A DNA stretch of 64,000 nt from Cardiobacterium hominis (GTDB lineage Bacteria > Pseudomonadota > Gammaproteobacteria > Cardiobacteriales > Cardiobacteriaceae). Positions 7,817 to 21,410 of this stretch are shown here, one piece after another. The stretch covers positions 861,501 through 925,500 of the forward strand of contig NZ_LR134365.1 in assembly GCF_900637305.1 (NCBI RefSeq), read 5' to 3'. Within the stretch, counting starts at the first letter, position 1. Every line of letters begins with the position of its first letter. The position numbers and the translations under genes are program-made. The notes beneath the pieces are model-generated. The model ran no database searches and had not been told where the DNA came from. It saw only the letters and a program-made list of their open reading frames with translations.

Positions 7817-8578
7817 TTATTTGAGGAAAGCGGCGATGACCGCGACCAGTGTCATGAAGAACATTACCCATTTCAGGGTCTTAGGTTTGACTTTGATCGC
7901 GAGGCGCACGCCGTAGTGCGCGCCGATCATGTTGCCGACGGCAAGCACGAGGCCGGTCGTCCAGTCCACCTGGCCGCGCCAGACGAAGATGGCGAGCGCG
8001 ACCAGGGTGAAGAAGAGGGTGCAGACGAGTTTGAGGGCGCTGGAGCGGACGATGTCGTAACGCAGGCAGCCGGCGATGGCGGTAATCAGCACGAAGCCGA
8101 CGCCCGCTTGCACGAAGCCGCCGTAAACGCCGCCGAGCCAGAGCCAGAACCAGGCACGCCAACCCGCCTGTTTGACGGTAAACGGTACGGTGCCGGGCGG
8201 CGGCATGACGACTGACGGCACGAACAGCATGATGGCTGCCATCGCCAGCATGGTGCCGAGCAGGAGCGGTTTGATAATTTGGTGCGGCGCGTAGGCGGCG
8301 ACGACCGCGCCGCAGATGCCGCCGATGATGGTTGGCACGATGATGCCAGGGAGGTCATGCGTCGGCAGTTTGCCTGCCTTCAGGAAGCCGCGCACGCCGA
8401 CGATGCTTTGCAGGGCGATGCCGACGCGGTTGGTGGCGTTGGCGACTTGCGCCGGGTAGCCCATCATCATCAAGACGGGCAGGATGATGTTGGAGCCGCC
8501 GCCCGCCATGACGTTGATGACGCCGCAGATGACGCCGAGGACGCTGATGAGGAGGTAGTGGTGTAGTTGTAAATCCAT
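7817..8578 (-). CDS. TauE/SafE-family sulfite/anion exporter
   Basis: A 253-residue integral membrane protein with about eight hydrophobic segments in two similar halves. Each half has the family pattern at its start (ISVLGVICGVINVMAGGGSN near residue 11; WLGGVYGGFVQAGVGF near residue 145). TauE/SafE proteins move sulfite, sulfoacetate or other sulfur- or carbon-containing anions across the inner membrane; the cargo here is unknown. No sulfur metabolism genes are adjacent. It appears to be the first gene of a two-gene unit with the YrdC-like gene. The repeat block begins 31 bases upstream of its ATG. Confidence 0.85.
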   Translation of the reverse strand: MDLQLHHYLLISVLGVICGVINVMAGGGSNIILPVLMMMGYPAQVANATNRVGIALQSIVGVRGFLKAGKLPTHDLPGIIVPTIIGGICGAVVAAYAPHQIIKPLLLGTMLAMAAIMLFVPSVVMPPPGTVPFTVKQAGWRAWFWLWLGGVYGGFVQAGVGFVLITAIAGCLRYDIVRSSALKLVCTLFFTLVALAIFVWRGQVDWTTGLVLAVGNMIGAHYGVRLAIKVKPKTLKWVMFFMTLVAVIAAFLK

Positions 8579-8609
8579 GGGGTGTCGGGGTTATGGGGTG
8601 GCGGGACAG

Positions 8610-8644
8610 TTTACATACGCTTGAGCGCTCGGGGTGTATGTAAA
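8610..8644. repeat. 35-base palindrome, family A copy 1
   Basis: Arms TTTACATAC/GTATGTAAA flank a central GAGCGCTC. Four copies are found in the window (also 8845, 19721 and 19826), each exactly 35 bases. Confidence 0.85.
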
Positions 8645-8844
8645 TGAGGATGTTCGATGGGGTTGGGTCGCTGTATGTTTTTTTGCTGCCCCCACCCCAA
8701 CCCTCTCCCACGGGGGAGAGTGCAGAACGGCGGGCGATTTTGCATTGGCGGTATGCAGGCGAACCCCACCCCGCCCCTCCCCCGCATCGCAGGGGAGGGA
8801 AATTCGAATTGCAGACACGCCCTAGGGCGCACCCTATGGTTTTT

Positions 8845-8879
8845 TTTACATACGCCTGAGCGCTCGGGGTGTATGTAAA
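8845..8879. repeat. 35-base palindrome, family A copy 2
   Basis: Same arms and GAGCGCTC centre as the copy at 8610, with one base changed near the left arm; it opens the second composite unit. Confidence 0.85.
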
Positions 8880-9129
8880 TGAGGACGTTTGATGGGGTTT
8901 GGTCGCTGTGCGTTTTTTTGCTGCCCCCACTCCAATCCTCCCCCACGGGGGAGGGAGCAGAACGGCGGGCGATTTTGCATTGGCGGTATGCAGGCGAACC
9001 CCACCCCGCCCCTCCTCCACAGGGAGAGGGGGTAAATCAGCGGGGGGACGAGCAGCGGTTGTCGTATTTGACGGGAGACGGTGCGTCAAGGCGCACCCTG
9101 TGGTTTGGGGCATGGGTAATGCGGCGGTG

Positions 9130-9753
9130 TTACGGCGCATTGTTGAAGGTTTTGAGCAGGGTTTGCATGCTCTGTCCTTCGAGTTTTTTCTGGATGCCGA
9201 TGGCCTGGTCTTTGCTGGCGTAGGGGCCGATGAGGACGAGGTAGTGTTTGTTTTCGCCGTAGATGATTTCGACCGGTAGGCCGTTCAGCGTTTCTTTTTT
9301 CCGCATTTGTTCGGCCTGCGCCTTGTCTTTGAAGGCGCCGACCTGGATGCGGTAGTTCGCGCCCTTGACGGTCGGGCTGCGCGGTTTTTTCTCCGCCTTG
9401 TTGTCGGTTTTTTCGGTTTTGGCGGCAGGCGCCGGTTTGGCGCTGTTTTCGCTGCGTACTTCTTCGCTGCGGCGCTGGAGTTCGTCGTAGAAGGAGTATT
9501 TGGGCTGGCCGGGTTTGCGCGTCTCTCCGGCAACCGGCGGGCGCGGCGGTTTTGGTGCGGCGACGGCGGTGGGTTGGGCTTTGGCGATTTGCGGGTTGTT
9601 TGCGCTTGTCCGGGAGGGCACGTTGTCTTTTTGGCCGAACATGTTGCCGAGGACGAAGCCGAAGACGATGAGGACGACTGCCATCATGGAGCCGCCGAGG
9701 AAGCGGGCGGCAAGGTAGTTGTCGGCTTTTTGGTTTTTGCGTTTTTTGCTCAT
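9130..9753 (-). CDS. FtsN-like SPOR-domain cell-division protein
   Basis: A 207-residue bitopic membrane protein. It has a short basic cytoplasmic start (MSKKRKNQKADNYLAARF), one membrane segment at about residues 20-40, a Pro/Ala/Lys-rich linker (about 45-125), and a C-terminal SPOR domain (YRIQVGAFKDKAQAEQMRKK ... YLVLIGPYASKDQA). SPOR domains bind denuded septal glycan. FtsN triggers septal peptidoglycan synthesis at the division site. The position directly after argS matches the usual gammaproteobacterial argS-ftsN order. Its ATG overlaps the argS stop by one base (TAATG), so it is probably translationally coupled. It is short for FtsN (E. coli 319) and lacks the Gln-rich region. Confidence 0.82.
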   Translation of the reverse strand: MSKKRKNQKADNYLAARFLGGSMMAVVLIVFGFVLGNMFGQKDNVPSRTSANNPQIAKAQPTAVAAPKPPRPPVAGETRKPGQPKYSFYDELQRRSEEVRSENSAKPAPAAKTEKTDNKAEKKPRSPTVKGANYRIQVGAFKDKAQAEQMRKKETLNGLPVEIIYGENKHYLVLIGPYASKDQAIGIQKKLEGQSMQTLLKTFNNAP

Positions 9754-11531
9754 TACATGCGCTCCCTGGCGGCGACGCCGATGATGTCGAGGCCGTTGCG
9801 CAGCACTTGGCGCACGGCGTGGGTGAGCAGCAGGCGCGCGTCGCGCAGTGCGGCGTCGTCATGCAGCACTTTGTGACCGGCGTCGTAGTATTGGTGCCAG
9901 GCGCCGGCGAGGTCTTTCAGGTAGTTGACGATGAGGTGTCCCGCCATTTGTGCGCCCGCCGCGGCGATGGTGTCGGGGTAGCGGGCGAGTTCGCGCAGGA
10001 GTGTTTTTTCTTCGGGCTCGGTGAGGTGTTCACGCTGGGCGAGTGCTGTCTGCGTGTCGAAGGGGACGCCTTCTTCTTGGGCGCGTTCTAGTACGCGGCT
10101 GGTGCGGGCGTGCGCGTATTGGACGTAGTAGTAGGGGTTGTCTTTGCTGTGCGATGTGGCGAGGTCGAGGTCAAAGTCGAGGTGCTGCTCGGGTTTGCGC
10201 ATGACGTAAAAGAAGCGCGCGGCGTCCGAGCCGACTTGCGCGCGCAGATCGCGCAGGGTGACGAATTGGCCGGAGCGGGTGGACATTTGCATTTTGGCGC
10301 CGTCTTTGTAGAGCACGGCGAATTGTACCAGGGTGATGTCGAGTTTTTCGGGCGCAAGGCCGAGGGCGGCGAGCGAGGCGCGGACGCGCGCCATGTAGCC
10401 GTGGTGGTCGGCGCCGAAGATGTCGATCATGCGGTCGTAGCCGCGCTGGTATTTGTCGTAGTGGTAGGCGATGTCGGAGGCGAAGTAGGTGGTGATACCG
10501 TTTTCGCGGGTGACGACGCGGTCTTTTTCGTCGCCAAAGTCGCTGGCGCGGAACCACTGCGCGCCGTCTTTTTCGTAGAGGTAGCCGCGTGCGCGCAGGA
10601 CGCCGAGCATTTCAGCGATACGGCCGTCGGTGAAAAGGGCGCGTTCGGAGTACCAGCGGTCGAAGGTGACGCCGAATTCTTGCAGGTCGTCGCGGATGTC
10701 GGCGACTTCGGCATCAAGGCCGGCGTCAAAGACGGCGCGGTAGTCGGCTTCGCCCAGGGTGTTTTTCAGGGCGGCGATGGCGGCGTCTATCCAGGCGTCG
10801 CGTTCGCCGTTGTCGATGGCGGCTTCGCTCCATTCGGCGGGGTGCGCCGGTACCCAGGTTTCGGGCGCGCGGTAGTGTTTGTCGCCGTAGCGGGCGTAGT
10901 GTTCGCGTGCGATGTCTACTACGTAGTCGCCTTGGTAGATGCCTTGTGGCAGGGTGCGGTCGCTGCCGCAGATTTGCATGTAGCGCCAATAGACGGAGAG
11001 GGCGAGGATGTCCATCTGCCGTCCGGCGTCATTGACGTAGTATTCGTTGTCCACGTGGTGGCCGTTGGCGCGCAGGATGTTGGCCAGGGTCGCGCCGTAG
11101 GCGGCGCCGCGGCCGTGGCCGACGTGCAAGGGCCCGGTGGGGTTGGCGGAGACGAATTCGAGCAGGATTTTTTGCGGGTGTTCTGCCTGGTGGCGGCCGT
11201 AGGCGGCGCCTTCGCGCACGATGGTTTCGAGTACGGCGCTGTCGCTGCCGCTCGCCAGGCGGATGTTGATGAAACCGGGGCCGGCGATTTCGACGGCGGC
11301 GATGCCGGGATGCGCGGGTAGGGCGGCGATGAGCGCTTCTGCGAATTGGCGCGGGTTCATCTGGAAGGTTTTGGCGTATTGCATCGCCACGTTGCTGGAG
11401 TAGTCGCCGTGCGCGGGGTTTTTGCAGCGACCCAGTTCCAGCGGCAGGGTGAGTTGTCCTTCTTCGATTTTTTGTGCGCGGGCGACCGCGTGTAATGCGG
11501 TGGTCAGGCCCGACAGGATTTCGGTTTTCAC
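9753..11531 (-). CDS. argS: Arginyl-tRNA synthetase
   Basis: A 592-residue class I synthetase that charges tRNA-Arg. The N-terminal Add-1 domain runs to about residue 100. The HIGH-like motif is NPTGPLHVGHGRGA, the KMSKS region is degenerate (KMQMSTRSGQFVTL), as is typical for ArgRS, and the C-terminal DALR domain ends with RLLLTHAVRQVLRNGLDIIGV. The GTG start at 11531 (VKTEILSGL) is chosen because conserved sequence begins there; the in-frame extension to 11603 runs through A/T-rich leader DNA. The ribosome-binding site is weak (GAGA). It is first in an argS-ftsN-like unit. Confidence 0.95.
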   Translation of the reverse strand: MKTEILSGLTTALHAVARAQKIEEGQLTLPLELGRCKNPAHGDYSSNVAMQYAKTFQMNPRQFAEALIAALPAHPGIAAVEIAGPGFINIRLASGSDSAVLETIVREGAAYGRHQAEHPQKILLEFVSANPTGPLHVGHGRGAAYGATLANILRANGHHVDNEYYVNDAGRQMDILALSVYWRYMQICGSDRTLPQGIYQGDYVVDIAREHYARYGDKHYRAPETWVPAHPAEWSEAAIDNGERDAWIDAAIAALKNTLGEADYRAVFDAGLDAEVADIRDDLQEFGVTFDRWYSERALFTDGRIAEMLGVLRARGYLYEKDGAQWFRASDFGDEKDRVVTRENGITTYFASDIAYHYDKYQRGYDRMIDIFGADHHGYMARVRASLAALGLAPEKLDITLVQFAVLYKDGAKMQMSTRSGQFVTLRDLRAQVGSDAARFFYVMRKPEQHLDFDLDLATSHSKDNPYYYVQYAHARTSRVLERAQEEGVPFDTQTALAQREHLTEPEEKTLLRELARYPDTIAAAGAQMAGHLIVNYLKDLAGAWHQYYDAGHKVLHDDAALRDARLLLTHAVRQVLRNGLDIIGVAARERM

Positions 11532-11796
11532 GATGGTTCTCGCGGTAGATATTGTGTGAGGGATGAAGCGGTTTATTCTAGCTTCTTGCCAAAAGGTTGC
11601 CAAATAGTTTTGTTGTGCTGTTTGCGTGGTTTTAACACGTTTTTTTGTGCAGTTTTTTTGCGGCTTGTGTGGATTTTTATTGGAAATAAAAACAGGTAGA
11701 TGTGCTTTGGTGTGTTTTTTTATATTCTAATGTGTTAAGTTGCGCTCATGTTAATTTAACAGTTCCTCCCCAGGGGCTGTTGCAGGAGTTTGTGTC
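11532..11796. promoter_or_regulatory. Divergent control region between argS and malQ-glgB
   Basis: These 265 bases are strikingly A+T-rich (many T-runs) compared with the flanking genes and should hold promoters for both argS and the glycogen genes. Candidates on the plus strand are the TTGGTG near 11707 with TATTCTAAT downstream, but spacing is poor and I do not assign a firm promoter. GTTAATTTAAC at 11753 is a small palindrome that might bind a regulator. GCAGGAG lies 7 bases upstream of the malQ-glgB ATG. Confidence 0.45.
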
Positions 11797-16145
<4,349 letters not shown>

Positions 16146-16146
<1 letters not shown>

Positions 16147-18167
16147 TGAAGCACCAAGCGCCGCTGCTTTGCCACGAAGGACGCGCCTACCCGCTCGGCA
16201 GCAGCCTCACCCGCATGGGCAACCACGACGGCGTGAACTTCGCGCTGATGAGCCGCCATGCCACCGCCGTCACCCTCTGCCTCTTTGACGCAGAAGGCGG
16301 CGAGCGGCGCGTGAGCGCCCACAAAGACGGCGACATCTGGCACATCTTCGTCGCCGGGCTGACCGCCGGACAGCGCTACGGCTGGCGGGTAGATGGCGAA
16401 AACCACAGCGGCGGCTGCTACAACCCACAAAAACTCCTGCTCGACCCCTACGCCAAAGCCATCGACGGCCTGCCGCAATACCGCGACGCCGACGAACTGG
16501 CGCTGCATCACCACAGCGACCCGCGTGACAACGCCGCCTTCGCCGCCAAAAGCGTCGTTGTCGGCGCGAGCAACTTCGACTGGGAAAACGACGCCCCGCT
16601 GCGCACCCCGTGGAAAAACACCATCATCCTTGAAACACACGTCAAAGGCTTCAGCCGCCAGAACCCCGCCATCCCGCGCGACATCGCCGGAACCTTTGCG
16701 GGCATGGCGCACCCGGCAAGCATCGAATACCTGAAAAACCTCGGCATCACCGCCGTCGAACTCCTGCCCATCAGCCAGCACCTGGACGAAGTCCACCTGC
16801 AACGGCGCAGCCTGCGCAACTACTGGGGTTACAACGTCTTCGCCCACAACGTGCCGGACGCGCGCTACGGCAGCCCCGACGACCTCAAACACCTCGTCAA
16901 AACCCTGCACCGCGCCGGCATCGAAATCATCCTCGACGTCGTGTACAACCACAGCGCCGAACAAGACATCCACGGCCCCTTCCTCTGCCAGCGCGGCATC
17001 GACAACCGCCACTACTACTGGCTTGACGAAAACGGCGACTATATCAACCACACCGGCTGCGGCAACACCCTTAACCTCGCCCACCCCGAAATCATGCAAT
17101 GGGTGCTGGACAGCCTGCGCTACTGGGTAAGCGAATACCACATCGACGGCTTCCGCTTCGACCTGGCGAGCAGCCTCGGCCGCACCCCCGACTTCAACGC
17201 CCGGGCGGGCTTCTTCACCGCCATCCAACAAGACCCGCTACTTGCCGGCGTAAAAATGATTGCCGAACCGTGGGACATCGGCCCCGGCGGCTACAACCTC
17301 GGCCAGTACCCGGCGCGGTTCTCCGAATGGAACGGCCGCTTCCGCGACGACATGCGCGGCTTCTGGCTGTGGGAAAACGGCTGGCTCGGCGCACTCGCCC
17401 AGCGCTTCTCCGGCAGCGACGACATCTACCGCCACGACTGGCGCGGCGCGGCAAGCTCCATCAACTTCATCACCGCCCACGACGGCTTCACCCTGCGCGA
17501 TCTCGTCAGCTACAGCTACAAACACAACGAAGCCAACGGCGAAGACAACCGGGACGGCGAAAACCACAACTACTCCTACAACCACGGCACAGAAGGCGAG
17601 ACCGACAACCCCGCCATCAACACCGAAAGACAGCGCAGCAGCAAAGCACTACTTGCCTGCCTGCTGCTCGCGCAAGGGGTGCCGATGCTGCTCAGTGGCG
17701 ACGAACGCGGCCACAGCCAGCACGGCAACAACAACAGCTACTGCCAGGACAACCCGACCACTTGGCTTGACTGGCAAAAAGCTGACCCCGAACTGGGAAG
17801 CCACATCCGCGCGCTCATTGCCCTGCGCAAACAACTGGCGGCGGACGGCGTCTATGACGACTGGTGGCACCACGAAAGCGCCCGTTGGTACAACGCAAAT
17901 GGCGAAGCCATGCGCGACGCCGACTGGCACGACGAGGCAAGCAAAGCACTGGCACTAGAATTACAGGACAAATACCTGATTCTGTTCAACGCCAACCGGG
18001 ACGAAAAAACCTTCGTCCTGCCCGCCGGCGACTGGCAACCGCTGCATGGCGACGGACTGAAACAAGAAAACCCCCGTGAGGCTGCCCTTGCGCACATGAG
18101 CGTGTGCGTTTTGAAAAAAGACGAGACAACGCAAAACCAAAATCCAACTACAGGAGCAATCCAATGA
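16146..18167 (+). CDS. glgX: Glycogen debranching enzyme (isoamylase type)
   Basis: A 673-residue GH13 enzyme that hydrolyses alpha-1,6 branches of phosphorylase-limit glycogen. An N-terminal CBM48 (residues about 15-125) is followed by the catalytic barrel: EIILDVVYNHSAEQ, DGFRFDLASSLGR (nucleophile Asp), MIAEPWDIGPGGYNLG (acid/base Glu) and ITAHDGFTLRDLVSY (third carboxylate). GFSRQNPAIPRDIAGTFAG is a GlgX/TreX signature. Its ATG overlaps the preceding stop (TGATG) and its own stop overlaps the glgC start (ATGA), so the three are probably translated in series. Confidence 0.95.
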
Positions 18168-19465
18168 CACCGAAAGAAAACCCGCTGCCGTCCACCGAAG
18201 AAATGGCCAACGAAACCCTCGTCCTCATCCTGGCGGGCGGACGCGGCTCCCGCCTCTACGAACTCACCGACCAGCGCGCCAAACCGGCCGTGTACTTCGG
18301 CGGCGGCCACCGCATCATCGACTTCGCGCTGTCGAACTGCATCAACTCCGGCCTCCTCAAAATCGGCGTCATCACCCAATACGAAGCCCACTCGCTCCTG
18401 CGCCACCTCCAGCACGGCTGGTCATTCCTGCCGCGCGAACGCGGCCAATTCGTGGACATGCTGCCTGCGCGCCAACAACTCAACGACCAAACCTGGTACA
18501 GAGGCACCGCAGACGCCGTGTGGCAAAACGTGCACATCATGAAAGACCACTACAAACCCAAATACGTTCTCATCCTCGCCGGTGACCACATCTACAAAAT
18601 GGACTACATGCAAATGATCCGTGACCACGTGACTAGCGGCGCGAAAGTCACCGTCGGCTGCATCGAAGTCCCGCGCGAACAGGCGACCGCGTTTGGCGTC
18701 ATGGCCGTGAACGAAAAACTCAAAGTCAAAGCCTTCGTCGAAAAACCGAGCGACCCGCCGCCCATGCCCGACCGCCCCGGCTCCTCACTCGCCTCCATGG
18801 GCATCTACGTCTTTGACGCCGACTACCTCTACGAAGTACTGGAGCGCGAAGCCACCAGCGTTGACACCTCACACGACTTCGGCAACGACGTCATCCCGGC
18901 AGGCGTGAGCGAAGGCGTCGTCTATGCGCACCCCTTCGAAAAATCCAGCAAAGGCCGCAACACCCAGGGCACCATCTACTGGCGCGACGTGGGCACCATC
19001 GACAGCTACTGGAGCGCCAACATCGACCTCGTCAGCGAATACCCGCAACTGGACATGTTCGACGAAAGCTGGCCGATCCGCACCGTGCCCAAACAAACCG
19101 CGCCGACCAAATTCTTCTACAAACACAGCCATGCGCGCACCATCGACAACTCGCTCATCGGCGGCAGCGGCGTCATCACCGACGCCGAAATCAGCAACTC
19201 CGTCATCTTCGACCGCGTCCAGGTGTCAGAAGGCTCGCACATCGAATACGCCGTCGTCCTGCCGCAAGTGCGCATCGGCAAAAACTGCGTTCTGCGCCGC
19301 TGCATCATTGACCGCAACTGCACCATCCCGGACGGCATGCAAATCGGCGTCGATGCCGAACTGGACAAACAACGCTTCCGCGTCAGCCAGGGCGGCGTCG
19401 TCCTCGTCACCAAAACCATGCTCAAAGCACTCTCGGACAAACGCGAAAAAGCAGCGGAGGACTAA
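18164..19465 (+). CDS. glgC: Glucose-1-phosphate adenylyltransferase
   Basis: A 433-residue ADP-glucose pyrophosphorylase, the committing and allosterically controlled step of bacterial glycogen synthesis. The N-terminal nucleotidyltransferase domain shows LILAGGRGSRLYELT, RAKPAVYFGGGHRIIDF, WYRGTADAVWQN, and ILAGDHIYKMDY. The C-terminal left-handed helix domain begins near residue 310. The start at 18164 is used because AGGAG lies 8 bases upstream and the ATG overlaps the glgX stop as ATGA; the longer frame from 18104 lies inside glgX. The chain length agrees with E. coli GlgC (431). Confidence 0.96.
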   Translation: MTPKENPLPSTEEMANETLVLILAGGRGSRLYELTDQRAKPAVYFGGGHRIIDFALSNCINSGLLKIGVITQYEAHSLLRHLQHGWSFLPRERGQFVDMLPARQQLNDQTWYRGTADAVWQNVHIMKDHYKPKYVLILAGDHIYKMDYMQMIRDHVTSGAKVTVGCIEVPREQATAFGVMAVNEKLKVKAFVEKPSDPPPMPDRPGSSLASMGIYVFDADYLYEVLEREATSVDTSHDFGNDVIPAGVSEGVVYAHPFEKSSKGRNTQGTIYWRDVGTIDSYWSANIDLVSEYPQLDMFDESWPIRTVPKQTAPTKFFYKHSHARTIDNSLIGGSGVITDAEISNSVIFDRVQVSEGSHIEYAVVLPQVRIGKNCVLRRCIIDRNCTIPDGMQIGVDAELDKQRFRVSQGGVVLVTKTMLKALSDKREKAAED

Positions 19466-19506
19466 AAACCAACAACCAAACGACCCCCTCCCCCTGTGGG
19501 CGGGCG

Positions 19507-19538
19507 CCCATGAAAAATGCGAACGCATTTTTCATGGG
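19507..19538. repeat. 14-bp stem, GAAC-loop hairpin (copy 2)
   Basis: CCCATGAAAAATGC pairs with GCATTTTTCATGGG around GAAC. Compared with the copy at 5956, two base pairs have changed on both sides so that pairing is kept. Confidence 0.75.
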
Positions 19539-19598
19539 AACCGGCGGAGGGATGGGGTGGGGTTAGGCGGTAAACCTCGTTGTTGAATAAACAACCGA

Positions 19599-19655
19599 AC
19601 CCCCTCCCTCGCAGGACGCACGAGCGTCCGCAGCGGGGGAGGGCAGGGGAGGGGG
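19599..19655. repeat. GC-rich nested inverted repeat (CCCCTCCC family)
   Basis: ACCCCCTCCCTCGCAGG on the left and GCGGGGGAGGG on the right form an imperfect stem around an inner hairpin GGACGC/GCGTCC. Relatives occur at 5907, 8691, 8764, 8926, 9000, 28180, 33017 and 34906. Confidence 0.6.
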
Positions 19656-19720
19656 TAGCGATCCTTGAATCAAAAACTGCACGCTACTCTCCTTCCTCCA
19701 AACAGCCAACCCACCACCCA

Positions 19721-19755
19721 TTTACATACACCTGAGCGCTTGATGTGTATGTAAA
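19721..19755. repeat. 35-base palindrome, family A copy 3
   Basis: TTTACATACACCTGAGCGCT then TGATGTGTATGTAAA; arms and central GAGCGCT match the other copies. Confidence 0.85.
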
Positions 19756-19760
19756 CGGAT

Positions 19761-19822
19761 GTAGGGTGGGTCTTGACCCACCATGACATCAAGGATTAAC
19801 GGTGGGGCGAGCCCCACCCTAC
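19761..19822. repeat. Facing pair of GTAGGGTGGG palindromes
   Basis: GTAGGGTGGGTCTTGACCCA at 19761 and its near-complement GAGCCCCACCCTAC ending at 19822. Each is a hairpin, and together they form a 62-base inverted repeat. Related to the copy at 6947. Confidence 0.7.
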
Positions 19823-19825
19823 AGA

Positions 19826-19860
19826 TTTACATATACCCTGAGCGCTCAAGCGTATGTAAA
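19826..19860. repeat. 35-base palindrome, family A copy 4
   Basis: Same family, in the opposite sense to the copies at 8610 and 8845 judged by the asymmetric bases beside the centre (CCCTGAGCGCTCAAGC). Confidence 0.85.
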
Positions 19861-19970
19861 AAACCACCAAACCATCCCGCCATCCCTGGCATCACAACAG
19901 ACGGACTTCTCTATCCCCAACAGAGAACGGGACGAGAACAGACAAACACCCAACCAAAGAGAACACCACC

Positions 19971-21401
19971 ATGAAAATCCTGCACATCTGCTCCGAACTC
20001 TACCCGCTCGTCAAAACCGGCGGCCTCGCCGACGTCCTCGGCGCCTTGCCGTTTGCCCAACAACAAAGCGGCATGGACGTGCGCGTCGTCCTGCCCATGT
20101 ACCCCAGCGTTGCCGAACGCGTCGGCGAAACCGGCCACGTCGCCTGGTTCCATACCTTCGCCGGCGACATCGAAATCCGCTACGCCGACTACCACGGCAT
20201 CGGCCTCTACCTCATCGAAGCGCCGCACCTCTACCGCCGCGACGGCAACCCCTACCACGACCAGCACTACGCCGACTACGGCGACAACTACCTGCGCTTC
20301 GGCCTGCTCGGCTGGGTCGGCGCCTCGCTGGCCGCGGGCGCGGACAGCTGGTGGAAACCCGACCTCGTCCACGGCCACGACTGGCAAAGCGGGCTGGCAT
20401 TCGCCTACCTGCACGCCTGGGACATCCCGGCCAAAACCGTCTTCACCATCCACAACATCGCCTATGCAGGCATCTTCAGCGGCCACCACCTCGCCGAACT
20501 CGGCCTGCCCGCCTACATGTACGGCACCTACGGCCTCGAATTCTACGGCCAAATGTCCTACCTCAAAGCCGGCCTCTACTACGCCGACCACATCACCACC
20601 GTCAGCCCGACCTACGCGCGCGAAATCACCCTGCCCGAACACGCCTACGGCTTCCACGGCCTCCTGGGCGAACGCGCGGCACAAGGACGGTTGAGCGGCA
20701 TCCTAAACGGCGTTGATGACAACACCTGGAACCCGGCGACCGACCCCAACATCGCCAAACCCTACCAGGCAAACCACATGCAGGGCAAACGAGTAAACAA
20801 ACACACCCTGCAACAAACCTACAACCTGCCGACCGACGACAGCGTGCCGCTGCTCGTTATGATTACCCGCCTCACCGAACAAAAAGGTGCCGACCTCCTC
20901 TTGGGCGCGGCGGAAACCCTGCTGTCGCGCCCGCTACAACTGGCCGTCCTCGGCACCGGCTCGCCCGACCTCGAAGCCGCCTTCCGCGACCTGGCGGCGC
21001 GCCACCCGGACAAAGTCGGGGTGCGCATCACCTACAACGAAGCGCTCTCGCACCAAATGATAGCCGGCGGCGACGTCATCCTCGTGCCGAGCCGCTTCGA
21101 ACCCTGCGGTCTGACCCAACTCTACGGCCTCAAATACGGCACCCTGCCGCTGGTACGCGCCACCGGCGGTCTTGCCGACACCGTCACCGACACCAACCCT
21201 GAAACCGTAGAAAACGGCAGTGCCACCGGCTTCGTCTTCCATCAGGCGACCTCTGACGCACTCATCCAGAGCATCGGCCGTATGCTGGAAAACTGGCACA
21301 ACGCCAAACAATGGGCAGGCATTCGGCATAACGCCATGCAGGCCGATTTCGGTTGGCACCGCGCCGCAGAAGCCTACAACGCGCTCTACCAAAATCTCTG
21401 A
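19971..21401 (+). CDS. glgA: Glycogen synthase (ADP-glucose)
   Basis: A 476-residue GT5 glycosyltransferase that extends alpha-1,4-glucan chains from ADP-glucose. The N-terminal KTGGLADVLGALP holds the KxGGL substrate loop. HGHDWQSGLAFAYL and TIHNIAYAGIF are family blocks, and the C-terminal SRFEPCGLTQLYGLKYGTLP contains the catalytic Glu and nucleotide-binding region. Length matches E. coli GlgA (477). Unlike the other glg genes, which overlap, it is 505 bases from glgC behind several palindromes, so it probably has its own promoter or depends on read-through. Confidence 0.95.
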   Translation: MKILHICSELYPLVKTGGLADVLGALPFAQQQSGMDVRVVLPMYPSVAERVGETGHVAWFHTFAGDIEIRYADYHGIGLYLIEAPHLYRRDGNPYHDQHYADYGDNYLRFGLLGWVGASLAAGADSWWKPDLVHGHDWQSGLAFAYLHAWDIPAKTVFTIHNIAYAGIFSGHHLAELGLPAYMYGTYGLEFYGQMSYLKAGLYYADHITTVSPTYAREITLPEHAYGFHGLLGERAAQGRLSGILNGVDDNTWNPATDPNIAKPYQANHMQGKRVNKHTLQQTYNLPTDDSVPLLVMITRLTEQKGADLLLGAAETLLSRPLQLAVLGTGSPDLEAAFRDLAARHPDKVGVRITYNEALSHQMIAGGDVILVPSRFEPCGLTQLYGLKYGTLPLVRATGGLADTVTDTNPETVENGSATGFVFHQATSDALIQSIGRMLENWHNAKQWAGIRHNAMQADFGWHRAAEAYNALYQNL

Positions 21402-21410
21402 CCCCTAACA

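Larger units (their letters stand above)
8579..9129. repeat. Non-coding repeat block with duplicated composite unit
   Basis: This stretch has no convincing gene. It is built from two direct copies of a composite unit, 8610-8844 and 8845-9106. Each starts with a 35-base palindrome and continues with a closely matching stretch (GATGGGGTT, GGTCGCTGT, T-run, CCCCCAC). GC-rich inverted repeats and GCATTGGCGGTATGCAGGCG follow, and each unit ends in GGCGCACCCT-TGGTTT. The two units differ by scattered substitutions and a different insert before the last segment. Confidence 0.75.
19466..19970. repeat. Repeat-filled gap between glgC and glgA
   Basis: No gene is supported here. In order it holds: a GC-rich inverted repeat with the 14-bp hairpin (19482-19558), a second GC-rich inverted repeat with an inner GGACGC/GCGTCC hairpin (19599-19655), the 35-base palindrome at 19721, a facing pair of GTAGGGTGGG repeats (19761-19822), and another 35-base palindrome at 19826. 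After 19861 there is ordinary leader sequence with GAGA before the glgA start. Confidence 0.75.

Noticed and set aside
8591-9140. Several 60-260 residue frames in the repeat block
   Set aside because: They translate palindromes and GC-rich repeats on both strands, and duplicate together with the DNA units.
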